Counted from the first letter of the stretch, positions 1 to 10,277 are shown. The stretch is 64,000 nucleotides of DNA from Cochliopodium minus (GCA_024220525.1 JAMYWO010000099.1:66442-130441); one strand, 5' to 3'. Notes: generated by a model from the letters alone, not told the origin. A program made the numbers and translations.

Positions 1-169
1 CTACTGATGCAAAAAGTACACACTGAACCAGGATAGGATAGTAGAGATTACTATCCTTGACTCAAAAAAAAAAAAAACAACAATATCTAATTCAAATCTC
101 ATCTAATATTTGAATTCAAAAAAATTAATTAAACTTTATTGATATAATCAAAAAAAAAAAAAATTGTGA

Positions 170-1266
170 ATGGAAATAATACCTATTTTATATGGTCTAT
201 GGTCTACTCTTGGAATGAATAGATATAAAGAACAAAATTTTGAAAATACTGAAGAGGATATGAAAAATAACTTTAAAGATCTCGAAAAAAAATTCAACAA
301 AGATGGAACTCGTGTGAAGATCATCTCTTTGAATCTATGGATGCATCATCTTTCATTGGCTATCCATAAAAAGGAGAGATTAGAAAGCATTCTGAAAAAA
401 ATTGGAGAAGGAGATTATGATGTTTTGATGATCCAAGGTATATTTTTAATTCTTTGTTATTTTAAAGCAAATCACCAAAGATATAAAATTATTTATAAAT
501 ATAAAAGATAATCCTATCATTCCCATCTTACACCATAAATATTCTTAATTTCTTCTTATTTCTCAAAGAATTATGGTTATTAAGAATTGGGCCATTTGCT
601 CAACAAATGTACGTGGATATGTTTATGACAGGAATAAGAAAGTTGGGATATATACATCATTCCCATCCATATGGCAAAGATAATATAGAAAGGAGAATAG
701 GATTTACAATAGGAAACAACAGCGGATTGTTGATCGCATCCAAATATCCAATATTGGAGTCCAATTATGAGAATTTCAATTCAGGCAAAGAATTGTTGAA
801 CTTCAAGGGCTTCTTGAGATCCACCATCAGCATCAATCAAAACAAAATTCATTTCATCACCTGCCATCTCAACAGCAGAAAGAATGCAGAGCTAAGAACC
901 TCTCAATTGAAGCAAATCAAAGATGAGATGAACAAGGTATACAACAAGGATATGGAAGATAAGCAAGTGAATGGTTTTGTTGTTGCTGGTGATTGGAACA
1001 TCTGCTCTAAAGGCATCAAAGCAAAGGATGATGGACGTGAATATCAGAAGCTCTCCACCTTGATGCATCCTCTCTACGATATCTTTGATGAGCCCAAGTA
1101 CAAGGACTCCTTCACCTATTTTGATGATCGTTCTTTCCGTGATCATTGCTTCATTTCTCCCAATCTCGAGATTGTTTCTCATGATCTGTTTGATTGGAAA
1201 ACTCTTGATTATTATAAAATCTCTTGTTCTGATCATCTTGGACTTGAGTTTGAATTGAAAATATAA
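170..1266 (+). CDS. EEP-fold phosphodiesterase, neutral-sphingomyelinase-like
   Basis: Two exons, 170-437 and 569-1266, joined by a GT-AG intron in phase 1, give 321 residues. The order of motifs is that of the endonuclease/exonuclease/phosphatase superfamily: LNLW near residue 55, DVLMIQELW across the splice junction (the Glu that binds Mg2+), NSGLLIASKYPI, TCHLNSR, GDWNI (Asp and Asn of the active site) and a final SDHLGLEFE (catalytic Asp-His). The length and the KGF segment after the NSG motif fit the neutral sphingomyelinase / inositol phosphatase-like branch better than AP endonucleases. A short hydrophobic start (residues 1-16) could be a membrane anchor, but no long transmembrane helix is visible, so the substrate is uncertain. 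The ATG at 170 is the first in frame after an A-rich leader. Confidence 0.82.
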
Positions 1267-1431
1267 ATTTTTATTACAATAAAAAAACACCAAAATTTCA
1301 AGTTATGAAAACACATATTTTTCGTTATAAATTCATCTTTTTTGGGATTTTTCATTTATCTTTTTTATCGAGAAAATTCGATTATAAAAAAAATAGGTGT
1401 GAATCAAATAACTTCTTTAATTACATTACAA

Positions 1432-4400
1432 ATGAGAGGAAAACTATTTTTAACTCTTTTCATCCTCATTTCCCTATTCTCTATATGCAATGCAAATGAA
1501 ATATCTTTTGATGATGTTTTCCAAGAAACCTTGAATAGGAGTGTTACAGAGAATATTATAACTCATGAGCAGTCACAAAAAATACAAGCCATTTGGATTG
1601 AAAACTCCGACAAATATCATCTCAATAAAGACGATTCTTTAACTGGTAAAAAGAATTTCATAAATATAAATTTAATTATCTAATCTTTCTTTTAAAAAGG
1701 TAGTATATTTTACGTCTTATCAGCTGCTGGGTCAAAAATTACACTTGTAAATTTTATTCAACGATATATATTTTTTTTTTGGCTGAAATTTGAGTTTATA
1801 AATCTTGACAAGATAAATGGTAAGAGAATCTTCTTTATTAAAACAATATCCTTGTATTAATTATCAACACTTTTTAAAATAGTATTATATTTTGGCGGAG
1901 CTTTATTGGTTATTGGATCTATGACATTATTCATGACACTTGGTTTCAGCAGCTTCGGGGGATTTGGATTGTTTTTGATCTCTTTGATTTATGGGCTCTC
2001 CTTCTTCTTTGGAGCTTATATATATTTCGATGATCCAGAATATAAGATGGTGAGAGGGATATTATCATGTATATCACTTGGAATGGTACCATTGGGGATA
2101 TATGGGTAAGTATTACATTAATATTGTTTCATTTATAAAAAGAGGGAAAAAAACTTTTAAATCTAATCAAATTTTATTTTATTTATAATTTATAATTAAA
2201 AATTGAAATCTAGAATGGAAATTTATGAACATAAATTTGTTTTCTTTTTACAGAATCATGGAAATGATGAACAAGACAAGATATAGATATGACGAACTAC
2301 ATAGAATCGCAGCGGGACAATGGGTGCCCATCGAAATTGGAACAGTAGTCATAGGAACAGTAATCATCTACTACGTTCCTTTTCCATTCACAACATCCAT
2401 CATCTCATTTGCACTTTGGTACAAGGATTTTAAATAAAAAGTTTTAACTTTTTTGAATTTTAAATTAATTTTTTAAAATAGGTTCATGTCTATGGATCTT
2501 GTTCCTTTGTTTTTTAGGTACCATAACTCTTTTTAATTTTTTATTAATTACTTTTTTTAAATTTAAAAGAGACTGGTATTACTGGGACAAAAGGTAATTA
2601 AAAGAATAATTTTTCATTTTTTTTTTAATTTTTTAATTTATCTCTTTTTTTTTCCAAAGGATGAACTTCTCCATCATTTTTGGATTTTTGCAAATCAGCG
2701 CTGGGTACTATATTGAAGTGACTTACAGTCAAGTTCAAGACTTTGCATTTTGGATCTATTTGTTCGGACTCATCATATTTTCTTCAGGTAAATTAAAATT
2801 AAAATAAATTAAAATAAAAATGAATTGAAATAAGTGAATTAAAAGAAATTGATTAAAATAAATTGATCAAAATAAATTAAAATAAATAAAAGTAGAATAA
2901 AACAAATTGAAACAATCAAACTTTAATTAAAATTAAAAAAAATCTAAAATCCTTAATTAATAATCTAGGACTGTGTTTTTACTCAGTGAGAACAGACAAA
3001 CAAGCACTCATTGCGCTTTTCTTGAACATCATCCTGTTCCTCTTGAGCCACGTGTTGAACAGGGACATGTTTGCAGTATTCGGAGGAATCGGAATTCTCC
3101 TCCACTTCCCTTTCAGTATGTACGAAATGAGACGCCAAGTCTCCAAACTTTACATGCACGTCAGATTTTCAATGTTTATTTTGTTGCTCGCCATCGCTGC
3201 TAAATCTAATTCCCCTGCTTGTATGTTCTTTGGTGTTTTGGGCCTAATTCACTTCAACATTGATTTTGTAAAGTCCTCCCTTACTAGTCTCGAATTCGGT
3301 AAAAAAAATTTTTTTTTGAAATTAAAATATTTCAAATTATTTTTTAAAATTAATTATTTCGGGTTATTTTTTTAAAAAATATTTCAAATTATTTTTTAAA
3401 ATTAATTATTATTTTTAATCTGAAAATCCTTTTTTTTTATTTACTTTAAAAAAATAATTTGAATTAAAACAAAATGAATAAAACCATCACTTTTTTTTTT
3501 CCATTCAGGTTTTCTTTTCCACTTCTTGTTAAACATGGTTGGGATGATGTGTTCGTGGGTATTCGTCGAAACAAGACTCAGCTTTTATTTCTTTTCCATC
3601 AACGGCCAATTGGTGATCTTTTCTTTGTGTTTGGTGGGCGCTGGGCTCTTCCACATCGGTACTGCCGTTCACATTTTCTCTGGCGGAGATTTTAAGTCTT
3701 TTTATTGCATCTACAGACTCGTTTTTTCTTATTCTCTCATCTTTTTGTCTCCTCTTACCGGAACTTACGGTTCTGTTTGGTTGGGTCTGATTTTTTTATT
3801 TTTATTTTTAATTTTAATATTATTTTTATTTTTAATATTATTTTTATTTTATTTTTATTTTTATTTTTATTTTTATTTTTATTTTTATTTTTATTTTTAT
3901 TTTTATTTTTTTTGAAATTTCGTCTATTGTAAAAGTTCCATTATTTTGCTTTTTTAATTTTACATTTATTTTTATATTAATTTTTTTTTTTCGATTTTTT
4001 TATTTCCATCAATTAACAGGTATTGCTGGAATTATTACACACAAGGTTTTACAGTATAAAAAAAGAGCTTTCAATCGTAAAAGAGCTGTAGGCAGAGCAT
4101 TCAAACACTATTTACAAGGTTAAAATTTAACAATTTGAAAAACTATTTATTTTTAATTTTATATTTTATTTATTTTTATTTTTTTAATTTTATTCTTATT
4201 TTTTTAATTTTATTTTTATTTTTTTAATATTTTTTTTTATTTTATTTTAGGAATTGCAATGATCTTTGTTTCAGTGATGTTAAAATCAAACTTGATGTAC
4301 GTGGGATGCTTAGCTTTATTGGTGTTGGCAGTGATAGGAAGTTACGACACAAACAAGTTTGTTTATTTCCTTTTTTCTCTCACTTACATTCTCTACTCCG

Positions 4401-5781
4401 TCTTGTTGAACATGCAAATGGTGTTAATCATTGGAGGTATCTAGATACATTTTTTTTTATGTTATTTTAAAAATTTTTTTTTATAATAATTTTTAATTTA
4501 TAATAATTTAATAATTTATAAAAAAAATTTTCTAAATATTAAACGAAATTTTATTAAAATTAAACAAAATAAACCTAAATTTTTTGAATTTTTTTTTTTA
4601 TTTTTTCTATTTTTTATTTCCTTTAATAATAAATCTGATAAATTTTTGAAATATTAAACAAAATTTTGTTAAACATTTAACAAAATTAACTGAAATATTT
4701 TGTTTAATTTATTTTAATTTTATTAATTTTTTTTTCAAACATTACTTTAAAATTATTTCATTTAAAAAAAAATAAAAAGCTATCTCCATCTTCGTTCTTT
4801 TGGTCCACCTTTCAAACAGAGTTTTCAGAAACTCGATGATGTTCCCATTCGTACTAACATTGTTAGGAGTAGCAATCATCTTTTTGGGAATCCAATACCA
4901 AAAGTACCACTTGGTTCTCCACTCCTTCGTCATCTCTTTCATCCCCGAGTCCCTATTGAGCGTCTCCAAGTATTCTTTCATCACGAATGTGTTTCCTTTA
5001 CAAGATGACCCCAAAGCCCAATTTTCTGGCTGGATCATCCTTAAGCTCATTAGTGTAAAAAAAAAATTTTGTTTATTTTTTGTTTAAAAATTTTTTTTAT
5101 TTTTTATTTTTTTTTTGTTTAAAATTTAAATTTTTTTTTTTTGAAAAAATTGTTTAATTATATATTCTCTCTTTTGCTTATTCCTTTTTGGAAACAAAAT
5201 TAAAAAACTATGGGCTTAATTTGCAGCTTTTAAATGCTTTCATCCTATTCCTGATAGGACATTTTTAAAATTTTTTTTTTATGTTTGAATTTCTTTTCAA
5301 TTTTTATTTTGTTCACTTAGATTGGATACACGGGTTTGATCTATTTCGTTTTCACTGTCTTTCTCCTTTTCCTCGTTTCGGAGATTTACCAAAGTCTTTT
5401 TGGTAATAAACTAATTTTTTTATTTATTTATTCATTTTTATCATTTATTTTTACTTTTTCATGTAAATTTTTATTTTCATTGTTTTTATTTTTTTAATTT
5501 ATATTTTATAATTTTTCATTTTCCATTTTTTTATTTTTTTTATTTTTATTTTTTATTTTTTATTTTTTAAATTTTTTCAATATTAATTTTCCAAAATTTT
5601 TTTCATCAGGCGTTCCTGAGGTTAACGAGCAGGACACCCCAATTTTGACCATCAAGAGATTCGAAGCAGTTCTCCCAACTGATACCAACAACAAAGGCAT
5701 CATTTTCAAGATCACTGCTTCCAAGCCCCCTGAGTTTACTTTTCGCCACTCCTATCTCCACTTTATTGGGTGGCAAATATG
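1432..5781 (+). CDS. Polytopic membrane protein with bacterial-type repeats, 14 exons, 3' end uncertain
   Basis: Exons at 1432-1645, 1700-1819, 1883-2105, 2254-2418, 2482-2517, 2570-2593, 2660-2787, 2969-3298, 3509-3784, 4020-4118, 4251-4436, 4780-5054, 5321-5402 and 5610-5781 splice in one frame into about 776 residues. A signal peptide (MRGKLFLTLFILISLFSIC) precedes a short soluble part and then many hydrophobic helices. Runs such as YFGGALLVIGSMTLF, FGGFGLFLISL, PFPFTTSIISFALW, SMDLVPLFF and MMFPFVLTLLGVAIIFLGIQ recall, from memory, a family of uncharacterised bacterial integral membrane proteins (DUF2157-like). A 48-nt in-frame GT..AG stretch at 1747-1794 may be a further intron. The 24-nt exon at 2570 carries DWYYWDK. 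The last exon (VPEVNEQDTP onward) is soluble and unrecognised, and the gene should continue, but the following DNA is a patchwork. Function unknown. Confidence 0.75.
3796..3911. repeat. TTTTTA-type low-complexity tract inside an intron
   Basis: Near-perfect repetition of a six-base ATTTTT unit inside the intron 3785-4019 of the polytopic membrane protein gene. Similar tracts fill many introns of the window and lie at the N gaps, so they are both a feature of introns here and a likely cause of assembly breaks. Confidence 0.85.
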
Positions 5782-5784
5782 GTA

Positions 5785-5955
5785 AATTATTTTTTTATTT
5801 TTATTTTTATTTTATTTTTATTTTTTATTTTTTTATTTTTTTATTTTTTTATTTTTTTATTTTTTTATTTTTTTATTTTTATTTTTTATTTTTTTATTTT
5901 TTATTTTTTTATTTTTATTTTTTTATTTTATTTATTTTTTATTTTATTTTTTTAC
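5785..5955. repeat. T-rich ATTTTT/ATTTTTT tract at a probable false join
   Basis: About 170 bases of nearly pure T runs broken by single A bases. It separates the last readable exon of the plus-strand membrane protein gene from an exon of replication factor C subunit 1 on the other strand. A poly-Phe/Tyr reading frame across it is an artefact of composition. Confidence 0.8.
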
Positions 5956-6522
5956 CAGCACAAGAAACAGCACCATAAACAGAAGAAAGAGTGAACTCCT
6001 GGTTGGCATAAATTTGAGTGTTGATCAAATCACCAGAAGAGATGTACTCCGCTGCTTCATGCAAAGAATTCAAATACTCCAATTCGTTCTTCGCGTTAGT
6101 CGGTCCATTTATCTTTTTTTTGATGTAATTCTCTTGTACGAACATTGGAACTTCATATTAAAAATAAAATATTTTATTTTAAATTTTTAATTTTTTTTTA
6201 ACAATCTTTTTATTTAAAATTTATTATTTATTTTAAAAATATTTTATTTTTTAAACTTATTTTATTTTTTTAATTTTATTTTTTTTTTATTTCCATATTT
6301 TTTTATTGAGATTGTTTAATTTTTTATTTTTTATTTTTTTTGATTTTTTGTTTATTTAATTTTATATTTGCGTTTTTTTTTATTTAATTATTATTTTTAT
6401 TTTTATTTTTTACCAAGACTGCTGTCAACAAAATAGTAACCAACTACTTCATCCACATCTCCCTTATAACTTGACAATATCCTGGTAGCTGCGTTGAAAA
6501 TATTCAAATTGTCTTCCTTTTC
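5956..6522 (-). pseudogene. Replication factor C large subunit (RFC1) fragment, two exons
   Basis: Read on the minus strand, exons 6522-6414 and 6150-5956 join through a normal GT-AG intron in phase 1. The peptide begins KEDNLNIFNAATRILSSYKG and continues through GYYFVDSSLVPMFVQENYI, then GDLINTQI and FTLSSVYGAVSCA. From family knowledge, FVQENY followed about 30-40 residues later by GDLv-sQI and a Trp/Phe-Ser-Leu segment is the hallmark of the C-terminal domain of eukaryotic RFC1, the large subunit of the clamp loader that opens PCNA. Neither the AAA+ core nor the ends are present: T-rich repeats border both sides. Both exons look intact, so this is more likely a misplaced piece of a functional gene than a decayed copy; the pseudogene label here means only fragment. 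Confidence 0.7.
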
Positions 6523-6808
6523 CTAAATTAACCAACAAAATTTTGTTTTTTATTTTTTTAATTTTTGTTTTTTATTTATTTTATTTATTTTATTTTTTAT
6601 TTTTATTTATTTTATTTTTTATTTTTAATATTTATTTTTATTTTATATTTATATTATTTTTTAAAAGCTTATTTTTATTTCTATTTTTATCATTTTTATT
6701 TTAATATTATTTCACCAATTTTATTCAATTTTATTCAATTTTATTCAATTTTGTTTAATTTTTTTTTGATATTTTATTTTTTTGAATTATTAATTTCTTT
6801 TGGTAAAG

Positions 6809-6945
6809 ATATCGAGAGGATGTTAAAGAAGGACAGACTTTCATCTTGGGAGTGATTGGTTACAACAAAGTTCCCCTTAGAAAATTCAATAACCAACATC
6901 CAGCTGTTTGTTTGGTCAACTATGAAAGCCAGACTTTGTCGATAG
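6809..6945 (+). CDS. Orphan exon of an unrecognised gene
   Basis: A GC-rich open stretch between an AAAG acceptor and a TAG/GTAAGT donor encodes YREDVKEGQTFILGVIGYNK, then a segment with HPAVCLVNYESQTLSI. Codon use is that of the neighbouring eukaryotic exons. It could be the next exon of the polytopic membrane protein gene, but a direct join from the GTAAAT donor after 5781 makes an in-frame TGA. A weaker GTGGCA donor at 5771 would join in frame. No family is recognised. The N gap at 7041 follows within 100 bases. Confidence 0.5.
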
Positions 6946-7040
6946 GTAAGTTGGAAAAAAAAAAAAAATAATCAACGAAATAAAAATATTCTTAACAAAA
7001 TTAATAAAATGAAAAAAGAATAAAATAAAAAATAAAAAAA

Positions 7041-7041
7041 N
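7041..7041. other. Assembly gap (single N)
   Basis: One undetermined base ends an A-rich low-complexity run and is followed at once by GC-rich bacterial sequence. It is a scaffold join of unknown length rather than a single unread base. Confidence 0.95.
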
Positions 7042-7043
7042 AG

Positions 7044-7190
7044 AACTACAGCTTCACCCCGGTTCCGGAAGGCACGAAGCTGGTGATCGATCTGGACGTG
7101 CCGGGCGAATGGGTCGAGTACATGAACGATGCGTGGCCGAAGGCGCTCATGGCGCTCAAGCAGTTGAGCGAGGCAGAGACTGCGTCCTGA
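7044..7190 (+). CDS. C-terminus of a bacterial SRPBCC/START-like domain protein (partial)
   Basis: An open frame from the gap to a TGA gives 48 residues starting NYSFTPVPEGTKLVIDLDVP and including EYMNDAWPKALMALKQL. The alternation of strand-forming residues followed by a Trp-containing amphipathic helix fits the last strand and C-terminal helix of the SRPBCC fold (AHSA1 / polyketide cyclase-like). Codons are strongly GC-ending, like the ABC gene beside it and unlike the host. The 5' part is lost at the gap. Confidence 0.55.
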   Translation, partial: NYSFTPVPEGTKLVIDLDVPGEWVEYMNDAWPKALMALKQLSEAETAS

Positions 7191-7192
7191 CA

Positions 7193-7217
7193 GAGGTACC
7201 GGGACGCCCGGTACCTC
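7193..7217. terminator. Perfect 11-bp stem-loop between convergent bacterial genes
   Basis: GAGGTACCGGG and CCCGGTACCTC pair perfectly around a 3-base ACG loop. It lies 2 bases after the stop codon of the SRPBCC-type gene and about 60 bases from the stop of the ABC gene on the other strand, which is the place of a shared bidirectional terminator. No U-tract follows, so rho-independent action is inferred from position and stem strength. Confidence 0.7.
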
Positions 7218-7277
7218 ATCCTTCGCATCGTCTTTTCGCTGCCTTCCCCTCACGCAGATGCCGTGCGGGCATCCCGC

Positions 7278-8102
7278 TCAGCTGATTCGCTCCAGCAGAT
7301 CACTCCGGGTACTCACCCCAGTCGTCTTGCGAATGCGCGCCAGGATCTCGCGCTTGGCGGCGACGAATTCGGGGGAGGTCTTCATCTCCTGATCGCGCTC
7401 GGCGGAGGGCGGCAGGGGCGATTCCAGCACCGAGTCGACGCGGCCCGGATTGGGCGCCAGGACGACCACGCGCTGTGCCAGGTAGAGCGCTTCCTCGACG
7501 TCGTGGGTGACGAAGATGATGGTCGGCTTGAGGCGTGCGTGCAGGTGCAGGATGAGGTCGTGCATCACCTCGCGGGTCTGCGCGTCGAGGGCGCCGAAGG
7601 GTTCGTCCATCAGTAGCACTTCCGGCTGGGCCATCAGCGCGCGGGCGATGGCGACGCGCTGCTGCATGCCGCCGGAGAGCTGGGTGGGATAGAGGTTGGC
7701 GGCATGCGACAGGCCCATCAGTTCCAGCAGGGCGTAGGAGCGGTCGATGGCGGAAAGCGACTGGGACTCGGTGTCGTTGCGGTGGCTGAGCAGCTCGCGG
7801 CAGAAGCGCACGTTCTCCATCACCGTCAGCCAGGGGTAGAGGCTGTAGTCCTGGAAGACCATGGTGCGGTCGGCGCCCGGACGGGTTACCTGGCGGTCGC
7901 CGACCAGGATGCTGCCGCTGTCGAAGCGGTCGAGGCCGGCGATCAGCCGCAGCAGGGTGGACTTGCCGCAGCCGGAGGCACCGACCAGGGCGGTGAATTC
8001 GCCCGGCGCGACGGAGAGGTTGATGCCGTCCAGCACGCGCTTGGCGCCCTGTTTCTCGGCGAAGCTCTTGATGAGGTTGGAAACCTGAATGGACGCTGGC
8101 AT
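7278..8102 (-). CDS. Bacterial ABC transporter ATP-binding protein, nitrate/sulfonate/taurine type
   Basis: 274 residues from the ATG at 8102. Walker A ([11 protein letters not shown]) lies near residue 45, the Q-loop near FQDYSLYPW, the signature [15 protein letters not shown] near 145, Walker B ([13 protein letters not shown]) after it, and the switch His in [26 protein letters not shown] and the C-terminal PNPGRV segment place it with the SsuB/TauB/NrtD group, which powers import of sulfonates, taurine, nitrate or similar small anions. The start overlaps the stop of an upstream frame as TGATG, which points to translational coupling with the permease. Base composition is about two-thirds G+C against less than 30 percent around it, and there are no introns: this is bacterial DNA in a eukaryotic scaffold. 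Confidence 0.93.
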   Translation of the reverse strand: MPASIQVSNLIKSFAEKQGAKRVLDGINLSVAPGEFTALVGASGCGKSTLLRLIAGLDRFDSGSILVGDRQVTRPGADRTMVFQDYSLYPWLTVMENVRFCRELLSHRNDTESQSLSAIDRSYALLELMGLSHAANLYPTQLSGGMQQRVAIARALMAQPEVLLMDEPFGALDAQTREVMHDLILHLHARLKPTIIFVTHDVEEALYLAQRVVVLAPNPGRVDSVLESPLPPSAERDQEMKTSPEFVAAKREILARIRKTTGVSTRSDLLERIS

Positions 8103-8157
8103 CACGCTCTCCGCAGGTAAAGCCAAGGAAACAGCATGCGATGCAGCATGCGGAACA
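8102..8157 (-). CDS. C-terminus of the matching ABC permease (partial)
   Basis: In the frame whose TGA overlaps the ATPase start, the last residues read FRMLHRMLFPWLYLRRA. SsuC/TauC-type permeases commonly end with a basic, Trp-containing tail of this kind after their last helix. Only about 17 residues remain before the sequence turns into host DNA near 8157, so the identification rests mainly on gene order and the one-base overlap. Confidence 0.5.
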
Positions 8158-9058
8158 CCCAAATTATCGCCATTGCCAATTTTTTGGTTGAAAACAATTA
8201 TCTTTTCAGCATCGAAGATACACTCAGCGTTTTGAATAGATTGGAAGAAGATCACTTTTTAATAGAAATTAAAAAGGGCTTTTATAAAGTTATCAACGAA
8301 AGGGAATCTGAAGAAAATGTTTTGCCCATGCAAACCAAAGAGGCCAGCTTCAACATTTTCGAGCATTCTTTGAGCGAAATCATGGAATACGAACAAAAAG
8401 GAAATTCTGAACTTAAAGTCCCTTATATTCTTTTATTTTTGACAGAACAAATCATCAAAAAGGGAGGTACACAAACAGAAGGGGTAAAAAATTTTTTTTT
8501 TTTATTTTTTATTTTTTATTTAAATATAAATCCTTCATTTATTTGTTTATAAATTTTAATCCTTCATTTATTTGTTATAAATTTTCATTGAAATAGATTT
8601 TCAGATTGAGTATTCCTCAAAACAAACTAAACTATTACATTCAAAAAATCGCTTTGCGTCAGTCCTATACATTAGACAAAGATGAAGACGCACACGTGCC
8701 AGCCTGTATCCTGAAACATTTCTTACGCTGCATCCCCGAACCTGTTATTCCCGACTACGAAAAAGCACAAATTGTAGCAGAAAAACCTCTCACAAAAGAA
8801 AACTTTAATGAGTTTCTCAATTCTATCCCTCATGCTAATCTCTGTGTTTTGGAGTTTCTTGTTAAATTTTTCTCTGATTTAGCTACTTTTAACAGCAAAA
8901 CTAAAATGGGCGTTGACAATTTCATCATTGTCCTTGCTCCCGCTATCTTGGTAAACCCTAGTTCTGATATGATTCAGATTTTGGTTTCACAACAAATGGA
9001 TCTCAAATTTGCGAAAGCTTTGTTTGTTCATCTCCAAAGCAAGCTGAATTTGATTTGA
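8158..9058 (+). CDS. RhoGAP domain protein, 5' end lost at a bacterial/host junction
   Basis: Exons to 8483 and 8597-9058 join in phase 0. The first part (NFLVENNYLFSIEDTLSVLN to GFYKV) looks like a small winged-helix, DEP-like unit. Next come FNIFEHSLSEIM, VPYILLFLTEQIIKKGG and TEGIFRLS, the start of a RhoGAP domain. ACILKHFLRCIPEPVIPDYE is the conserved helix before the Pro motif, and KMGVDNFIIVLAPAILVNP is the end of the domain with the usual N/V-L-AP. The catalytic Arg is the one in GIFRLS. It should stimulate GTP hydrolysis by Rho-family GTPases at the cytoskeleton or membrane. The true start and any first domains are missing because bacterial DNA replaces them; an ATG at 8136 lies in the bacterial part and is not the start. 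Confidence 0.82.
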
Positions 9059-9402
9059 AATTTGGATTATTATCCTTTCAAATTAACTTGTAGATTTAAA
9101 ATTAAAATAGAATTTTTACCTTTTAACAATAGCATAGACTATCTTGTTTCTTATTTGGATCAAGTGAGTCACAAATAAAGAATAATTAAAAAAAATTGAA
9201 TTTCATTTTACAATACGTAAAGAAGGGTAAATATAGTTGGATAAATATGAATCTATAATCACTGATAAATCCAAAAATTGATTTAATAATAGATAGATCT
9301 GAAATATTACTGATCAAATTAAAATTTGTCTATTTCATCAATTATTGGAATCAACATCTCTGCTATATCACAATTAAATTCATTTTCCTTTAATAATAGG
9401 AA

Positions 9403-10076
9403 ATGTCACACAAATTTGAACCAATAATAGTTATGGATAATGGAAATAGCAACATCAATTCACTCTATACAAGAGAACAAAAAAAGAGGAGATTTAATTT
9501 CTACATGATGGTGGGGATCATCATCTTCATGAACTTTCTGGGCATAGGATCTTGCATATATATGGCAACAGACGGGTATTGGGGCTTTTATTTCATCATG
9601 CCATTGGTTATACTGCACATAATAGGGGTTTACCTCAAAGAAAAGACAGTTTGTTTGATTTTCTTCCTCAGTCAGGTTGCAGTTTTAATCACTATGTTTG
9701 TCATTTTTTTCATTACATTCGCTCAAGACACAGGATTGAACTACAAATGGGCATTGGTCTACATGTTAGGTAAAAAAAAAATTTAAATTCAAATTTAAAT
9801 TAATTCAAACTAAAAAATAAATAAAACTTTTTTTCAAAGCAACACCTTGGGTAAAAAATTTGATTTTTTCATCTTGAACTTTCTCTTTAAAAAATTTTTT
9901 CTTTAAAGATGATTACATCTGTTTTGAGCGCTCTCATTTGGAAAATAGTCGCAGCTATGAGAAAAGTGAAGCCCCTCAATTCAGTTGCCCTCAACAGTCA
10001 AAAAAATCAAGACAGTATAGTTTTCCCTGAATATGAACCACCCACACTCAACCATCAATTAAACAAAGAAAATTAA
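9403..10076 (+). CDS. Four-helix membrane protein with an 11-nt microexon
   Basis: Exons 9403-9769, 9840-9850 and 9909-10076 give 181 residues. The middle exon is only 11 nt (CAACACCTTGG) with its own AAG acceptor and GTAAAA donor. Only with it does the frame run from VYMLA-TPW into MITSVLSALIWKIVAAM and a polar tail ending in NKEN. Helices lie at about residues 28-48, 53-72, 80-105 and 113-142; both ends are hydrophilic and probably cytosolic. Not recognised; the general look is of a small tetraspan family of the XK/ATG9 or scramblase kind only in topology. Well spaced from both neighbours. Confidence 0.72.
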
Positions 10077-10247
10077 AAAGTTTTTTTTCAAAAAAATAAT
10101 ATTCAAAAAAAAAAAATATTAAATAATTCATAAGGAAAAATAATTTGCATAATTATGCGAATCACCATACACTGTATGTAATATCAATTGTATATTAGAA
10201 GATATATCTCCAATATAGAGATGAATGATTTTTTTTATCGTGTTAAA

Positions 10248-10277
10248 AATATGTGTCTGGAGGTCCAGACACATATT
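10248..10277. repeat. Perfect 14-bp hairpin with a 2-base loop
   Basis: AATATGTGTCTGGA at 10248-10261 and its exact complement at 10264-10277 flank GG. It lies in the space between a plus-strand gene ending at 10076 and a minus-strand gene ending at 10797. It could be a shared 3' structure, a cruciform or a remnant of a terminal inverted repeat. Confidence 0.9.

Noticed and set aside
5766-5994. Phe/Tyr-rich open reading frames over T-rich DNA
   Set aside because: They are composition artefacts of the ATTTTT repeat, lie between exons and contain no domain. The same applies to similar frames at 6565-6855, 21900-22181 and 63032-63590.
7861-8120. Plus-strand open frames across the bacterial segment
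   Set aside because: They are antisense shadows of the ABC ATPase, caused by high GC and the lack of stops in GC-rich reverse frames.
7042-8157. Horizontal gene transfer of an ABC transporter into the host
   Set aside because: There are no introns, no ameliorated codon use and no host promoter. Both neighbouring bacterial genes are truncated, and an N gap forms one border. Contamination explains it better.
8136-8552. Start of the RhoGAP gene at ATG 8136
   Set aside because: The ATG and first codons lie in bacterial DNA with different composition, so the open frame across the junction is accidental.
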